33,166 bases of DNA, taken from Propionibacteriaceae bacterium. GTDB taxonomy: Bacteria; Actinomycetota; Actinomycetes; Propionibacteriales; Propionibacteriaceae. The stretch is from positions 1 to 33,166 of the forward strand of contig JAISAO010000056.1 of the NCBI GenBank assembly GCA_031266665.1. Reading direction: 5' to 3'. Shown in pieces: positions 16,113 to 24,136 of this stretch; positions within the stretch are counted from its first letter, which is position 1, and every line of letters begins with the position of its first letter. The notes below the pieces were generated by a model. It was given only the letters and a program-made list of their open reading frames with translations, was not told the DNA's origin and ran no database searches. The translations under genes were made by a program, and so were the position numbers.

Positions 16113-16340
16113 TCGTTCGCCCTCAGCGGCGGTCAGCGCCAACCTGTTTCCATCGCCCGCGCCCCGCTCAAGGACGCCCCCGTCGTGCTCCTGGACGAGG
16201 CCACCGCCGCCCTCGAGGTCGACAACGAGATCGCTATCGGCGGCGTCATCGACGCCATCCGAGCCGACCGCAGGCTGATCGTCGTGGCCCACCCCTCCAG
16301 TTGCGGGACGTTCCGGCGCAGATACATCAAGATAGGCGCG
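16113..16340 (+). pseudogene. Decayed ABC-exporter ATPase fragment
   Basis: About 75 codons resemble the C-terminal half of an exporter-type nucleotide-binding domain: signature LSGGQRQ, then SIARA-LKDAPVVLLDEATAALEVDNEIAI (Walker B and D-loop), and VVAHPSS in place of the H-loop VAHRLS. There is no Walker A and no membrane domain. Changes such as QRQP for QRQR/V, RAPLK for RALLK and AHPSS for AHRLS look like decay. No functional start exists. It is a remnant of a multidrug/siderophore-type exporter lost from this site. Confidence 0.75.
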
Positions 16341-16452
16341 ACTCGCTGGTGCGGGCCCGATGCTCGCCTCCGGCCGGGCCATGATTTTTTTGGCGGGGCG
16401 GGACTATGGACGCGGTGGACGAGATCAAGGATCTGATGCTCACGCGGCCCTG

Positions 16453-16461
16453 TGCTATTAT
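16453..16461 (+). promoter_or_regulatory. Extended -10 promoter for ABC exporter
   Basis: TGCTATTAT is an extended -10 (TG at 16453, TATTAT at 16456-16461), with CTGATG 17 bp upstream as a poor -35. It marks the sharp change from GC-rich host DNA to the AT-richer exporter block and lies about 145 bp before the ATPase ATG. Confidence 0.45.
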
Positions 16462-16498
16462 ATAGTTCCCGGACGCCCCGAGGAGCTTTTATTTTTAC

Positions 16499-16555
16499 AT
16501 GACTAATTTATCTCGCGGAGGCGGTCGCTTTTCATCCAGGCGCGCCGTCCGATAA
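16499..16555 (+). CDS. Possible 18-aa leader peptide
   Basis: ATG 16499 opens an 18-codon frame ending in TAA, encoding MTNLSRGGGRFSSRRAVR. GAGGAG lies 13 bp upstream, rather far. It sits between the candidate promoter and the exporter ATPase, the place where ribosome-stalling leaders control some drug-export genes. Length alone gives little support; it may be chance. Confidence 0.2.
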   Translation: MTNLSRGGGRFSSRRAVR

Positions 16556-16604
16556 TCAATGGCTCCTCATTTTGAACAACCCTCATGGAGAAGGCGGAGG
16601 CATC

Positions 16605-17522
16605 ATGAAAGCGGTAACCGCGGACAACCTATCCAAAACTTATGAGTCGGGCAAGAGGGCCTTGGACGATGTGAGCCTTTCCCTGAACCAAGGTGAGATA
16701 TTCGGGTTTCTCGGGCCGAATGGGTCCGGGAAAACCACCACGGTCAAGCTGTTGAACGGCATGCTGACTCCCTCCGGCGGGGAGTGCAGCGTTTTCGGCG
16801 TGAATCCGGCGGTGTCTCCGGAAACAGTACATGGAATGTCCGGCGTCATCACAGAACACGCGCAGATGTACGACAATCTCACCGGCTTTCAAAATCTTAC
16901 TTTCTTCGCGTCCCTGTTTGGGATCGACGCCGGCGAAGCTGCCCAGCGGGCGCGTTCCCTGCTGGAGCAGATCGATCTCGCGGAAGCGGGAAACAGAAAG
17001 CTGGCGACTTACTCGACGGGTATGCGCCAGCGTCTGTCGCTGGCCCGCGCCATGATTCACAGGCCCCGCATATTATTTTTGGACGAACCGACCTCCGGCC
17101 TTGACCCGGAAAGCGCCAGACAGGCGAACGGCATGATCCGGGATTTGGCGAGGCAGGATGGAACAACGGTGTTCTTATGCACCCACCAGTTGCGCTACGC
17201 GGAAGAAATCTGCACCTATTACGGTTTGGTGGACAGCGGAACGCTGCTTGCCTCGGGCGATATCGAATCACTTCGCGCCGGTCTCTCCTCTGGACTGACG
17301 GTTACGCTGAGGACGGACAGACCGCCTGTCGGCGTAGAGCACGGCAAACTCCCGGACGGACGTTACTCGGTACAGGTGGCCTCGGCGGAGGAAATCCCGC
17401 GTCTGGTGCGGCGAATCGTCGAAGCCGGAATCAAGCTCTACCACGTTTCGGCGCAGCGCCCGACACTGGAAGAAATCTATTTCGCCCTGATTGAGCAAAA
17501 ATCCACAGGCGGTGCGGCATGA
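16605..17522 (+). CDS. ABC-2 exporter ATPase subunit
   Basis: This 305-aa ATPase energises the permease encoded next to it. Walker A is GPNGSGKT (residues 37-44), the signature is YSTGMRQR, Walker B is ILFLDEPTSGLDP and the switch His is in FLCTHQLRY. Such CcmA/NatA-like ATPases drive export of drugs, peptides, lipids or sodium; the cargo cannot be told here. ATG 16605 has GGCGGAGG four bases upstream, so the TTG at 16572 is unlikely. The stop overlaps the permease start. AT-rich wobble positions and AAA/ATT/TTA codons contrast with neighbours such as uppP and dnaE, pointing to acquisition from a lower-GC donor, perhaps a Firmicute. Confidence 0.9.
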   Translation: MKAVTADNLSKTYESGKRALDDVSLSLNQGEIFGFLGPNGSGKTTTVKLLNGMLTPSGGECSVFGVNPAVSPETVHGMSGVITEHAQMYDNLTGFQNLTFFASLFGIDAGEAAQRARSLLEQIDLAEAGNRKLATYSTGMRQRLSLARAMIHRPRILFLDEPTSGLDPESARQANGMIRDLARQDGTTVFLCTHQLRYAEEICTYYGLVDSGTLLASGDIESLRAGLSSGLTVTLRTDRPPVGVEHGKLPDGRYSVQVASAEEIPRLVRRIVEAGIKLYHVSAQRPTLEEIYFALIEQKSTGGAA

Positions 17523-18310
17523 TGAACAAGCAACAATTGGCGTTGATAAAAAAGGATGTTCGCGGCATTACGTCGAATAAGCGACTCTTCTCGGTGCTTC
17601 TGATTATTCCTCTGTTTATGGCGGTTGTTCTACCGACGATATTTCTGCTGACGATCACATTTACACCCCTCGAGTCGGGCGATTTGCAAGACTTGCTCGC
17701 AATACTGCCCGTAGATTTGCCGAACAGCGATCTCAGGGTGGCACTGACCGGCGCCCTGCTGAATAAAATTGTCCCGCTATTCTTTTTAATGATTCCAATC
17801 ATGTCCGCGTCGGTCATGGCCGCCAGTTCGTTTGTCGGTGAAAAGGAGAAGCGGACGCTGGAAACGCTCCTTTACTGCCCTTTGTCATTGAAGCAGATTT
17901 ACCGGGCGAAAATACTGGCCTCGTTCGCGTTGAGTATGTTCGTGTCGCTATTGTCTTTCGCCGCCATGCTGATTGTGGTTGAAGCGGAGCTTTGGATCAC
18001 AATGAGGAATTGGTTTCTGCCTGCTATCGAATGGCTGCTGATAATACTGTTGGTCGCGCCGGCCCTCTCTCTTATTGCGATCACCTTGATCGTGCGCGGC
18101 TCCGCCAAAGCGCAGACAGTGGAAGAGTCCCAGCAGCGCAGCGTGTTCTTAATACTTCCCATCCTTATGCTGATCGTCGGTCAGTTTATGGGCGTTCTAC
18201 TATTGAACGCCTGGATTCTGCTGGGACTGGGGGCCGCTTTTGCCGCCATAGCCGTGGTTCTCGTGCGGACATCGGCCGGCGGATACACCTATGAAAAAAT
18301 ACTGAAATAA
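17519..18310 (+). CDS. ABC-2 exporter permease subunit
   Basis: A 263-aa membrane protein with about six hydrophobic segments (roughly residues 25-48, 88-108, 130-150, 168-190, 208-228 and 232-250). The motif GEKEKRTLETLLYCPLS after the second segment is the conserved cytoplasmic loop of ABC-2 permeases. The gene overlaps the ATPase stop, with two consecutive ATG codons (17519 and 17522) as candidate starts. Codon usage is distinctly AT-rich compared with the rest of the window, as for its partner. No accessory protein, sensor kinase or regulator accompanies the pair, so substrate and trigger are unknown. Confidence 0.88.
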   Translation: MMNKQQLALIKKDVRGITSNKRLFSVLLIIPLFMAVVLPTIFLLTITFTPLESGDLQDLLAILPVDLPNSDLRVALTGALLNKIVPLFFLMIPIMSASVMAASSFVGEKEKRTLETLLYCPLSLKQIYRAKILASFALSMFVSLLSFAAMLIVVEAELWITMRNWFLPAIEWLLIILLVAPALSLIAITLIVRGSAKAQTVEESQQRSVFLILPILMLIVGQFMGVLLLNAWILLGLGAAFAAIAVVLVRTSAGGYTYEKILK

Positions 18311-18533
18311 ATGGGGAACGATATACGTCTGATCTGTGTCAATAGATGGTAGGTTTTATGGTGGGGGTGGATGGGCCTGCCACACCGGGGCCACGAGCGA
18401 GGTCGTCTAATCTCAGCCGCAAGAGGCGTGGCCGTGTGATAGAGGGAGTTGAGGAAGGTCGCCGAGGGTTTGGCTCTACTACGCGGTCCTGTCGAGGGTG
18501 GCGCCCAGCGCGTCGCCTCAACCGTATCGGTTG
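18311..18533. other. Intergenic, end of AT-rich block
   Basis: Composition returns to GC-rich near 18360. I see no gene, terminator hairpin with T-tract, or clear direct repeat matching the left edge near 16440 that would mark an insertion boundary. Confidence 0.4.
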
Positions 18534-18926
18534 TCAGGCCGTGTCCGCGGCCTGGCCGCGCAGCCAGAAAGACCGCACGTCGGCCTTGGCCGCCAATTTG
18601 GCTTCGATCAATTTCCGGAGCACGTCGTGGTCGGCCCGGCCCCAGGGGATGCGGACGATGCGGGCGGTGTGGGAGTAGCCGGCCTGGTCGAGCAGGTCGG
18701 CGGTGGCGGCGATGCCGATCTCTTCCGGGTCGACCGCGCTGAAGTGGTCTTTGGCGGCGTCGAACGAGATGATGAACGTGCCGTGGGCGGTGAGCGTCGG
18801 CTTACCCCACTTGAACTCGGGCTTGACCTGAGGGAACGTCTCCAGCGCCCAGCGCCACACAGATTCCAGCTCGGCCCGGTGCCCGGGCGCAGGGATGGCC
18901 TGCCAGAAGGCCTCGAACTCGTCCAT
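18534..18926 (-). CDS. YdhG/DUF1801 frataxin-fold protein
   Basis: The 130-aa protein aligns along its length with Bacillus YdhG-type DUF1801 proteins: an N-terminal helix with HRAELESVWRWALETFPQVKPEFKWGKPTL divided over residues about 16-45, then HGTFIISFDAAKDHFS, a Q/D-AGYSHTARIVRIPWG block and a C-terminal KADVRSFWLRG. B. subtilis YdhG (Fra) is an iron chaperone for iron-sulfur assembly; that role here is inferred. The ATG at 18926 has no RBS but a TAAGCT box six bases upstream, implying leaderless transcription. It stands alone next to the accessory patch. Confidence 0.85.
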   Translation of the reverse strand: MDEFEAFWQAIPAPGHRAELESVWRWALETFPQVKPEFKWGKPTLTAHGTFIISFDAAKDHFSAVDPEEIGIAATADLLDQAGYSHTARIVRIPWGRADHDVLRKLIEAKLAAKADVRSFWLRGQAADTA

Positions 18927-18932
18927 GTCGCC

Positions 18933-18938
18933 AGCTTA
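18933..18938 (-). promoter_or_regulatory. -10 box for leaderless YdhG-like gene
   Basis: TAAGCT on the minus strand is followed by GGCGAC and the ATG at 18926. The TAnnnT-N6-ATG arrangement matches fasR and metX. Confidence 0.4.
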
Positions 18939-19278
18939 CCGAGCCCCCTCCGTCCTCCAAGCACTGCGAACGCTGGCCCTCGAACTCAGTCGGAACCTGC
19001 TGTCGGCCTGAAGGGCACACTGTTCATTCAGTCGACGCTGGCGTTGTGGGGAATCGCCTCGTGGGACGATGGTCCCCACCCTAACCGGAGCGGGTTGGGG
19101 GGTCGTGGAGGTGCTTAGCCGACCGCGCTACGCGCGGCCGACTTTCAACCTCTGCCTGCTCGCACGCCACAAGGGCCGAGGCTGCGCCTCGGCCCTTGGT
19201 TTACGCTACCAACGCCGTGCCGGCGAGCGAACTCGCCGTCCCGGCGTTGTCCGCGCAAACCTAGGGCGTGCTCGGTCG
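18939..19278. other. Intergenic with three compact hairpins and tmRNA-end repeat
   Basis: No gene is supported. The stretch holds CCGCGC-tac-GCGCGG (19123-19137), a perfect 12-bp stem AAGGGCCGAGGC-tgc-GCCTCGGCCCTT (19171-19197), and a bipartite 7+7-bp stem with CGAA loop (19211-19248). GGTCGTGGAGGTG at 19101-19113 repeats the tmRNA 3' end region (19274-19286). An open reading stretch at 18990-19118 (plus strand) is uninformative. Confidence 0.6.
19171..19197 (-). terminator. Strong hairpin downstream of ssrA
   Basis: A perfect 12-bp stem with a 3-nt loop lies 80 bp beyond the tmRNA 3' end. The minus-strand side after the stem reads GTGGCGTG, so there is no T-tract. It could act as a GC-rich terminator together with the bipartite hairpin at 19211-19248. 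Confidence 0.45.
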
Positions 19279-19641
19279 TGGAGGTGGGGGGAGTCGAACC
19301 CCCGTCCTTGAGCAATGTCGCAGGTATTCTCCGGGCGCAGTCGGTCTGTCGTTCCACTTGGCTGTCACGCTCCGGCCGACGGGTCGTGAACCAGCCCAGT
19401 CCGATGAGTGTCCCGCTCAGCCGTTCGGACGCCGGCTGGCGGTTAGCCTTCTAGACGAGGCCAGGGTCCACGGCGAAGGCGCCCGTGGTCTGACCCTTCG
19501 GTTAGCTGTCAGGCAGCCAGAGCGAAGTTAGTGCGATTGGTATCGGCACTTATTGGTTTTCGGAGATCGTTAACGAGATGACCCCGATCCTCGGCCCGCT
19601 TCCCCTGGGACCACCGTCCCAAGTCGAAACCGGTCACCCCC
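19279..19641 (-). ncRNA. ssrA: tmRNA
   Basis: Transfer-messenger RNA rescues ribosomes stalled on broken mRNAs and tags the product for proteolysis, together with SmpB. The 5' end GGGGGTGACCGGTTTCGACTT and the 3' end GGGGGTTCGACTCCCCCCACCTCCA form the tRNA-like domain (7-bp acceptor with one G-U, T-arm with TTCGA). The tag frame is at 19547-19509: resume codon GCC, peptide ADTNRTNFALAA, then TGA. The final ALAA is the standard degron. CCA is not encoded. A TATGAT box at 19680-19675 may be its promoter. Total about 363 nt, normal for the class. Confidence 0.95.
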
Positions 19642-19713
19642 TATTGAGTTGTCAAAGCCGTCTCCGGCCCAGACATCATACTCCGGGCGAGAGGCCCGGC
19701 GCGAGTCAGAGGC

Positions 19714-20376
19714 TCACCGCCGCCCGGCGGACGGAGTGGGCGGAGTGGACGGAAGGGGCGGGGCGGACTCCCCCGCCGCCAAGCTGTGCCAGTCCTGGGA
19801 GCGTTGGCCGGAACGCTGGCCGGCGACTGATCGGACGGCGGCGATCAACACCGGCAGCACCGCCGCGCCCGCCCAGACCGCCAGGTGAACCGAGGTGTGG
19901 CTGACCAACTCGACCTCGATCAAGCCGCCGGGCTGGGCCTCGGCCAGGCGGCGGTCGAAGTCGTTCGGGCCCAACAGGTGGCCCACCCAGGCGCAGACCA
20001 GGGCCGCCAGCAGGCCGGCCGCCGCCGCGATGACGGCGCATGGCCAACCCAGGCGCTTGAACCAGAGCCAGGCCAAGACGCCCAGCCCGGCCCCGGCCGC
20101 CAGCCCGATGGCCGACAGCCACATGTCGGCCGCGAAGACCAGGGCGTGGCCCCGCTCGTCCATCTCGGCGTAGAAGCTGTTGTCCAGGCTGAAGCCGGGC
20201 AAGTCAACCACCCAGAACCAAGCCGTCCCGGCGACGGCGCCGACGATCAGACAGGCCAGCAGATAGGCCCCCAGCCAGCCCAGCGTGGTCCGGCGGTCGC
20301 GGCCGCCCCGCTCCCAGCGGCGCCTAGTCTGGACCTCGCCACCGCCCGCGCCGCTGACCGCCGGGGCTTCGGTCAT
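19714..20376 (-). CDS. Four-TM conserved membrane protein
   Basis: The 220-aa protein has an Arg-rich cytoplasmic N-terminus (RRRWERGGRDRRTTLGW) and four hydrophobic segments at about residues 32-52, 83-105, 110-130 and 170-190. Between segments 1 and 2 lies FSLDNSFYAEMDERGHALVFAADMW, and before segment 4 a conserved-looking acidic loop (GPNDFDRRLAEAQPGG). It somewhat resembles the actinobacterial DUF2567 type, but I am not certain. Its ATG overlaps the dnaE stop as ATGA, so it is translated with dnaE. The open frame continues upstream to 21051 inside dnaE, but that part is antisense-like filler. No function is known to me. Confidence 0.7.
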   Translation of the reverse strand: MTEAPAVSGAGGGEVQTRRRWERGGRDRRTTLGWLGAYLLACLIVGAVAGTAWFWVVDLPGFSLDNSFYAEMDERGHALVFAADMWLSAIGLAAGAGLGVLAWLWFKRLGWPCAVIAAAAGLLAALVCAWVGHLLGPNDFDRRLAEAQPGGLIEVELVSHTSVHLAVWAGAAVLPVLIAAVRSVAGQRSGQRSQDWHSLAAGESAPPLPSTPPTPSAGRR

Positions 20377-23300
20377 CGCGGCCGTCCGATGGCCACGGCC
20401 GAGAGTCCCAGCAGAGCCTTCAAGTCGGCCACCAGCCCGCCGCCGGGGCCGACCCGCTGGCTGGTCAGACGGTAAGTCTTGGTCTGCTTCGGCTCGATCA
20501 ACCGGAACCAGACCTCCCCGCTGCCGGGGTGGGCCCGCAAGACCTGGCAGACCTCGGCCAGCAGGTCGCGCGTCACCCGGTCGAACCGCATGGTCAAGGT
20601 CAACGAGTTGTCGGCCTGGCTGGACAGGTCGATGGTTTTGACCCCGCTGGCGATGAACTCGACGCCATCCTCCCCGCCCCTGACCCGGCCCCGCACCGCC
20701 ACCACCGTGTCCGGCGCCAACGCCGCCCCGAACTCGCCGTAGACCCGGGGGAAAACCATGATCTGCTGGGACGAGTCGAGGTCCTCCAGCAGGATTTGGG
20801 CCCAGGACTCGCCCTTCTTGGTCTGGCGGCGCGTCACCTCCGTGATCATGCCCGCGATGGTGGTCTCCGGGCCGGTGTTGCCCCGCTTGCCGGCGGTGGT
20901 CTCGTCCGCCTCCGAGGTGGTGGCGGCCAACTCGGCGATGGAGCGCTCCCGATGGGCCGCCAGCAGATGTTCGACGCCGTTCAGAGGATGGTCCGAGACA
21001 TACAGCCCCAACATCTCGCGCTCGAAAGCCAACTTGACCGGCTTGTCCCACTCCGGGATGTCCGGCGCCGCCTCCTGGGAGGCCGCCGGCCGACCCTCGC
21101 CCAATTCTGCCCCGAACAAATCAAATTGTCCCATGGCTTGATTGCGCTTGAGGTCGAGCACCTGGTCGATGGCCTTCTCGTGGCGCTCCAGCAGCGCCCG
21201 CCGCGACGTGCCCAAGGAGTCGAAGGCCCCGGCCTTGATCAGCGACTCGACCACCCGCTTGTTGCAGACCGTCATCGGCGCCTTGTCCAGGAAGTCGTTG
21301 AAATCGGTGAAGGCGCCCGACTCCTGGCGGGCCTTGACGATCCCCTCGACCACCCCTTGGCCGACGTTGCGGATGGCGGTCAGGCCGAAGCGGACCCCCT
21401 CCGCCACCGGGGTGAAGGCGGCGGCCGACTCGTTGACGTCGGGCGACAGGATCTCCACCCCCATGCGGCGGCACTCCGCCAGGTAGACGGCCGACTTGTC
21501 CTTGTTGCCCTTGACCGACTCCAGCAGCGCGGCCATGTACTCGGCCGGGTAGTTGGCCTTGAGGTAGGCCGTCCAATAGGAGACGATGCCGTAGCCGGCG
21601 GTGTGGGACTTGTTGAAGGCGTACTGGGCGAAGGGCACCATGACGTCCCACAGGGCCTGGGCGGCGGCGGCCGAGAAGCCCCGCCGGGCCATGCCATCGG
21701 CGAATTGGGCGGCCTCGGCGTCCATCTTGGCGGCGTCCTTCTTGCCCATCGCCCGGCGCAGTAGGTCGGCCTGGCCCAGGCTGTAGCCGGCCAACTCCCG
21801 GGCCACGGCCATGATCTGCTCCTGGTAGACCATCAGGTGGAAGGTCTGGCCCAAGATCGGCTCCAGCGCCTCTTTCAGCTCGGGGTGGATCGGCACCACC
21901 GCCTGGCGGCCGTTCTTGCGCTCGGCGTAGTTGATGTGGGCCTTGGCCGCCATCGGCCCCGGCCGGTACAACGCCAGCACGGCCGCGATGTCCTCGAACC
22001 GGGTCGGCCCCATCAGCCGCAGCAACGACCGCATCGGCCCGCCGTCCAACTGGAAGACGCCCAGGGTGTCGCCCCGGCCCAACAACTCGTAGGTCGAAGT
22101 GTCGTCCAGCGGCAGGGCCAGCAGATCGATGTCCTGGCCCCGGCCCTGCTTAATCAGCTCCAAGGCGTGGTCCAGGATGCCGAGGTTGCGCAGTCCCAGG
22201 ACGTCCATCTTCATCAGCCCCATGGCCTCGCACTGGGGGAAGGAGAAACCGGTGATGCGGGCGCCGTCGTCGCGCTGGTGCAGCGGCACCAGGTCCATCA
22301 GCGGGGCGGAGCTCAAGATGACGGCGGCGGCATGCACCCCGGTGCCCCTAACCAGCCCCTCCAGCGACCGGCCGGTGGCGACCACCTGGGCCACCTCGGG
22401 GTCGCTGTCGCACAGCCCCCGGAACTCGGCCCCCTCGGCGTAGCGCTCGTGCGTCGGGTCGAAGATGTCGGCCAGGGAGACGGTCTTGCCCTGGACGTCG
22501 GGCGGCATCGCCTTGACGATCCGCTCGCCCATGGAGAAGGGGTGGCCCAGGATGCGGCTGGAGTCCTTGACGGCGGCCTTGGCCTTGATCTGGTTGAAGG
22601 TGTTGACCTGGGCGGTGTAGTCGGCCCCGTAGGTGTCGGCGATGTATTGCACCACCTCGTCGCGGCGGCGGTCGTCGACGTCCAGGTCGACGTCCGGCGG
22701 CGACACCCGCTCGGGGTTGAGGAAACGCTCGAAGATGAGCCCGTGCTCGATCGGGTCGAGTTCGGTGATGCGGGTCAGATAGGCCACCATCGAGCCGGTG
22801 GCCGAGCCGCGGCCGGGGCCGATCCGGATGCCGGACTGGCGGGCGAAGCGGCAGATGTCGGCCACGATCAAGAAGTAGCTGGAGAAGCCCAGCGGCTCGA
22901 TCACGGCCAGCTCGGTGGCCATCTGCTCCAACACCTGAGGCGGAGGCGAGTCGCCGTAGCGGCGGGCCAGGCCCAGGTCCAGCTCGTGGCGCAGCCAGCT
23001 CTCCTGGGTCTCGCCCAAGGGCACGGCGAACTGGGGCATGCGGTCGACCTGGGCGAAGACCTCCCCGTAGTCCTCGATCCGGCTGGCCACCTCCAAGGTG
23101 GCGTCGCAGGCCTGGGGCAGGTCGGCGAACAGCCGCCGCATCTCCTCGGCCGAGCGCAGATAGTAGCCGGAGCCGGAGAAGCGGAAACGTTTCTCGTCGG
23201 CCTTGTTCTTGCCCACGCCGATGCACAGCAGCGAGTCGTGGGCGTCGGCCTGGTCCTCGGTGACGTAGTGCGAGTCGTTGGTCACGATCAGCGGCAGTTG

Positions 23301-23960
23301 GAGTTGGCGGGCCAGCCGCAGCAGGCCGTCCCGCACCTGGGACTCGATGGCCACGCCGTGGTCCATCAGCTCGACGAAGTAGTTGTCCCGCCCGAAGATG
23401 TCGGCGTACTCGCCGGCCACCCGCACGGCCTCGTCGTACTGGCCCAGCCGCAGCCGGGTCTGGACCGCCCCGCCGGGACAGCCGGTGGTGGCGATGACGC
23501 CGTCGGCGAACTGGGCGATCAGTTCCTGGTCCATCCTCGGCTTCATGTAGTAGCCCTCGATCGAGGCCAGGGAGGACAGGCGGAAGAGGTTGTGCAGGCC
23601 GGCGGCGTTGCGCGCCCACAACGTCATGTGGGTGAAACGGCCGCCGCCGGCCACGTCCTTGCCGCCCTCGACGTCGACGTCGACGGCCTCGCGCAGGCCT
23701 TTGGCCCAGAACTCCGGCGTCCGGGCGAAGCGCGACGACGGCGCCACGTAGGCCTCGATGCCGATGATCGGCTTGACCGGGTGTTTGCGGGCTGTCTGGA
23801 AGAACTCGTAGGCCCCGAACATGTTGCCGTGGTCGGTCATGGCCACGGCCGGCATGCCCAGCCGCTCGGCCTCGGCGAACAAGGCCTGGTTCTTGGCCGC
23901 CCCGTCCAGCATGGAGTACTCGGTGTGGACGTGGAGATGGACGAAATCGGCCGTCGACAA
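20373..23960 (-). CDS. dnaE: DNA polymerase III alpha subunit
   Basis: DnaE is the replicative polymerase catalytic subunit. Domains in order: PHP domain (HLHVHTEYSMLDG at the start, MTDHGNMFG), palm with the catalytic Asp pair in PDVDLDVDDRRRDEV and the third in MKMDVLGLRNLGILD, the fingers and beta-binding parts (YQEQIMAVARELAGYSLGQADLLRRAMGKK; FNKSHTAGYGIVSYWTAYLKANYP), and a C-terminal OB fold (TIAGMITEVTRRQTKKG). The 1195-aa length is typical for DnaE1. The frame opens at GTG 23987, but TTG 23960 has GAGAGG six bases upstream and gives STADFVHLHVHTEYS, the usual actinobacterial N-terminus, so I use it. No ImuA/ImuB partners are near, so this is the housekeeping copy. Confidence 0.95.
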   Translation of the reverse strand: MSTADFVHLHVHTEYSMLDGAAKNQALFAEAERLGMPAVAMTDHGNMFGAYEFFQTARKHPVKPIIGIEAYVAPSSRFARTPEFWAKGLREAVDVDVEGGKDVAGGGRFTHMTLWARNAAGLHNLFRLSSLASIEGYYMKPRMDQELIAQFADGVIATTGCPGGAVQTRLRLGQYDEAVRVAGEYADIFGRDNYFVELMDHGVAIESQVRDGLLRLARQLQLPLIVTNDSHYVTEDQADAHDSLLCIGVGKNKADEKRFRFSGSGYYLRSAEEMRRLFADLPQACDATLEVASRIEDYGEVFAQVDRMPQFAVPLGETQESWLRHELDLGLARRYGDSPPPQVLEQMATELAVIEPLGFSSYFLIVADICRFARQSGIRIGPGRGSATGSMVAYLTRITELDPIEHGLIFERFLNPERVSPPDVDLDVDDRRRDEVVQYIADTYGADYTAQVNTFNQIKAKAAVKDSSRILGHPFSMGERIVKAMPPDVQGKTVSLADIFDPTHERYAEGAEFRGLCDSDPEVAQVVATGRSLEGLVRGTGVHAAAVILSSAPLMDLVPLHQRDDGARITGFSFPQCEAMGLMKMDVLGLRNLGILDHALELIKQGRGQDIDLLALPLDDTSTYELLGRGDTLGVFQLDGGPMRSLLRLMGPTRFEDIAAVLALYRPGPMAAKAHINYAERKNGRQAVVPIHPELKEALEPILGQTFHLMVYQEQIMAVARELAGYSLGQADLLRRAMGKKDAAKMDAEAAQFADGMARRGFSAAAAQALWDVMVPFAQYAFNKSHTAGYGIVSYWTAYLKANYPAEYMAALLESVKGNKDKSAVYLAECRRMGVEILSPDVNESAAAFTPVAEGVRFGLTAIRNVGQGVVEGIVKARQESGAFTDFNDFLDKAPMTVCNKRVVESLIKAGAFDSLGTSRRALLERHEKAIDQVLDLKRNQAMGQFDLFGAELGEGRPAASQEAAPDIPEWDKPVKLAFEREMLGLYVSDHPLNGVEHLLAAHRERSIAELAATTSEADETTAGKRGNTGPETTIAGMITEVTRRQTKKGESWAQILLEDLDSSQQIMVFPRVYGEFGAALAPDTVVAVRGRVRGGEDGVEFIASGVKTIDLSSQADNSLTLTMRFDRVTRDLLAEVCQVLRAHPGSGEVWFRLIEPKQTKTYRLTSQRVGPGGGLVADLKALLGLSAVAIGRPR

Positions 23961-24136
23961 AGCGATCCTCTCACAATAAAACTTCACGTCGGCGGGGAAG
24001 TTCCGAGCGCGAACTCGCTAGGCGGTCTAGCTTAACCCGGGCCGCCGGACGGGAGCGGCCGCCACACCGGCCGCAGACCGGGCGCGACTATCGGCCGGGA
24101 GCGGCTCGGGAGCGACGCTGGAGGCCGGGCCGGCTG

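Noticed and set aside
18939..19118. End of a coding remnant on the plus strand (…GLKGTLFIQSTLALWGIASWD)
   Set aside because: The peptide looks protein-like, but I could not match it to a family and no start or upstream domain is present in frame; the frame upstream is antisense to the YdhG-like gene.
19145..19531. Small protein-coding frames over the tmRNA
   Set aside because: They lie within the ssrA RNA, whose tRNA-like ends and tag frame explain the sequence.
19714..21051. A 445-codon frame reaching from the membrane protein into dnaE
   Set aside because: The first 225 codons are dnaE in another frame. The ATG overlapping the dnaE stop is the natural start.
21837..24035. A 732-codon open frame on the plus strand opposite dnaE
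   Set aside because: It is the antisense shadow of dnaE in GC-rich DNA; the composition (LGQ, HHL, VEGL) has no family and dnaE is certain on the other strand.
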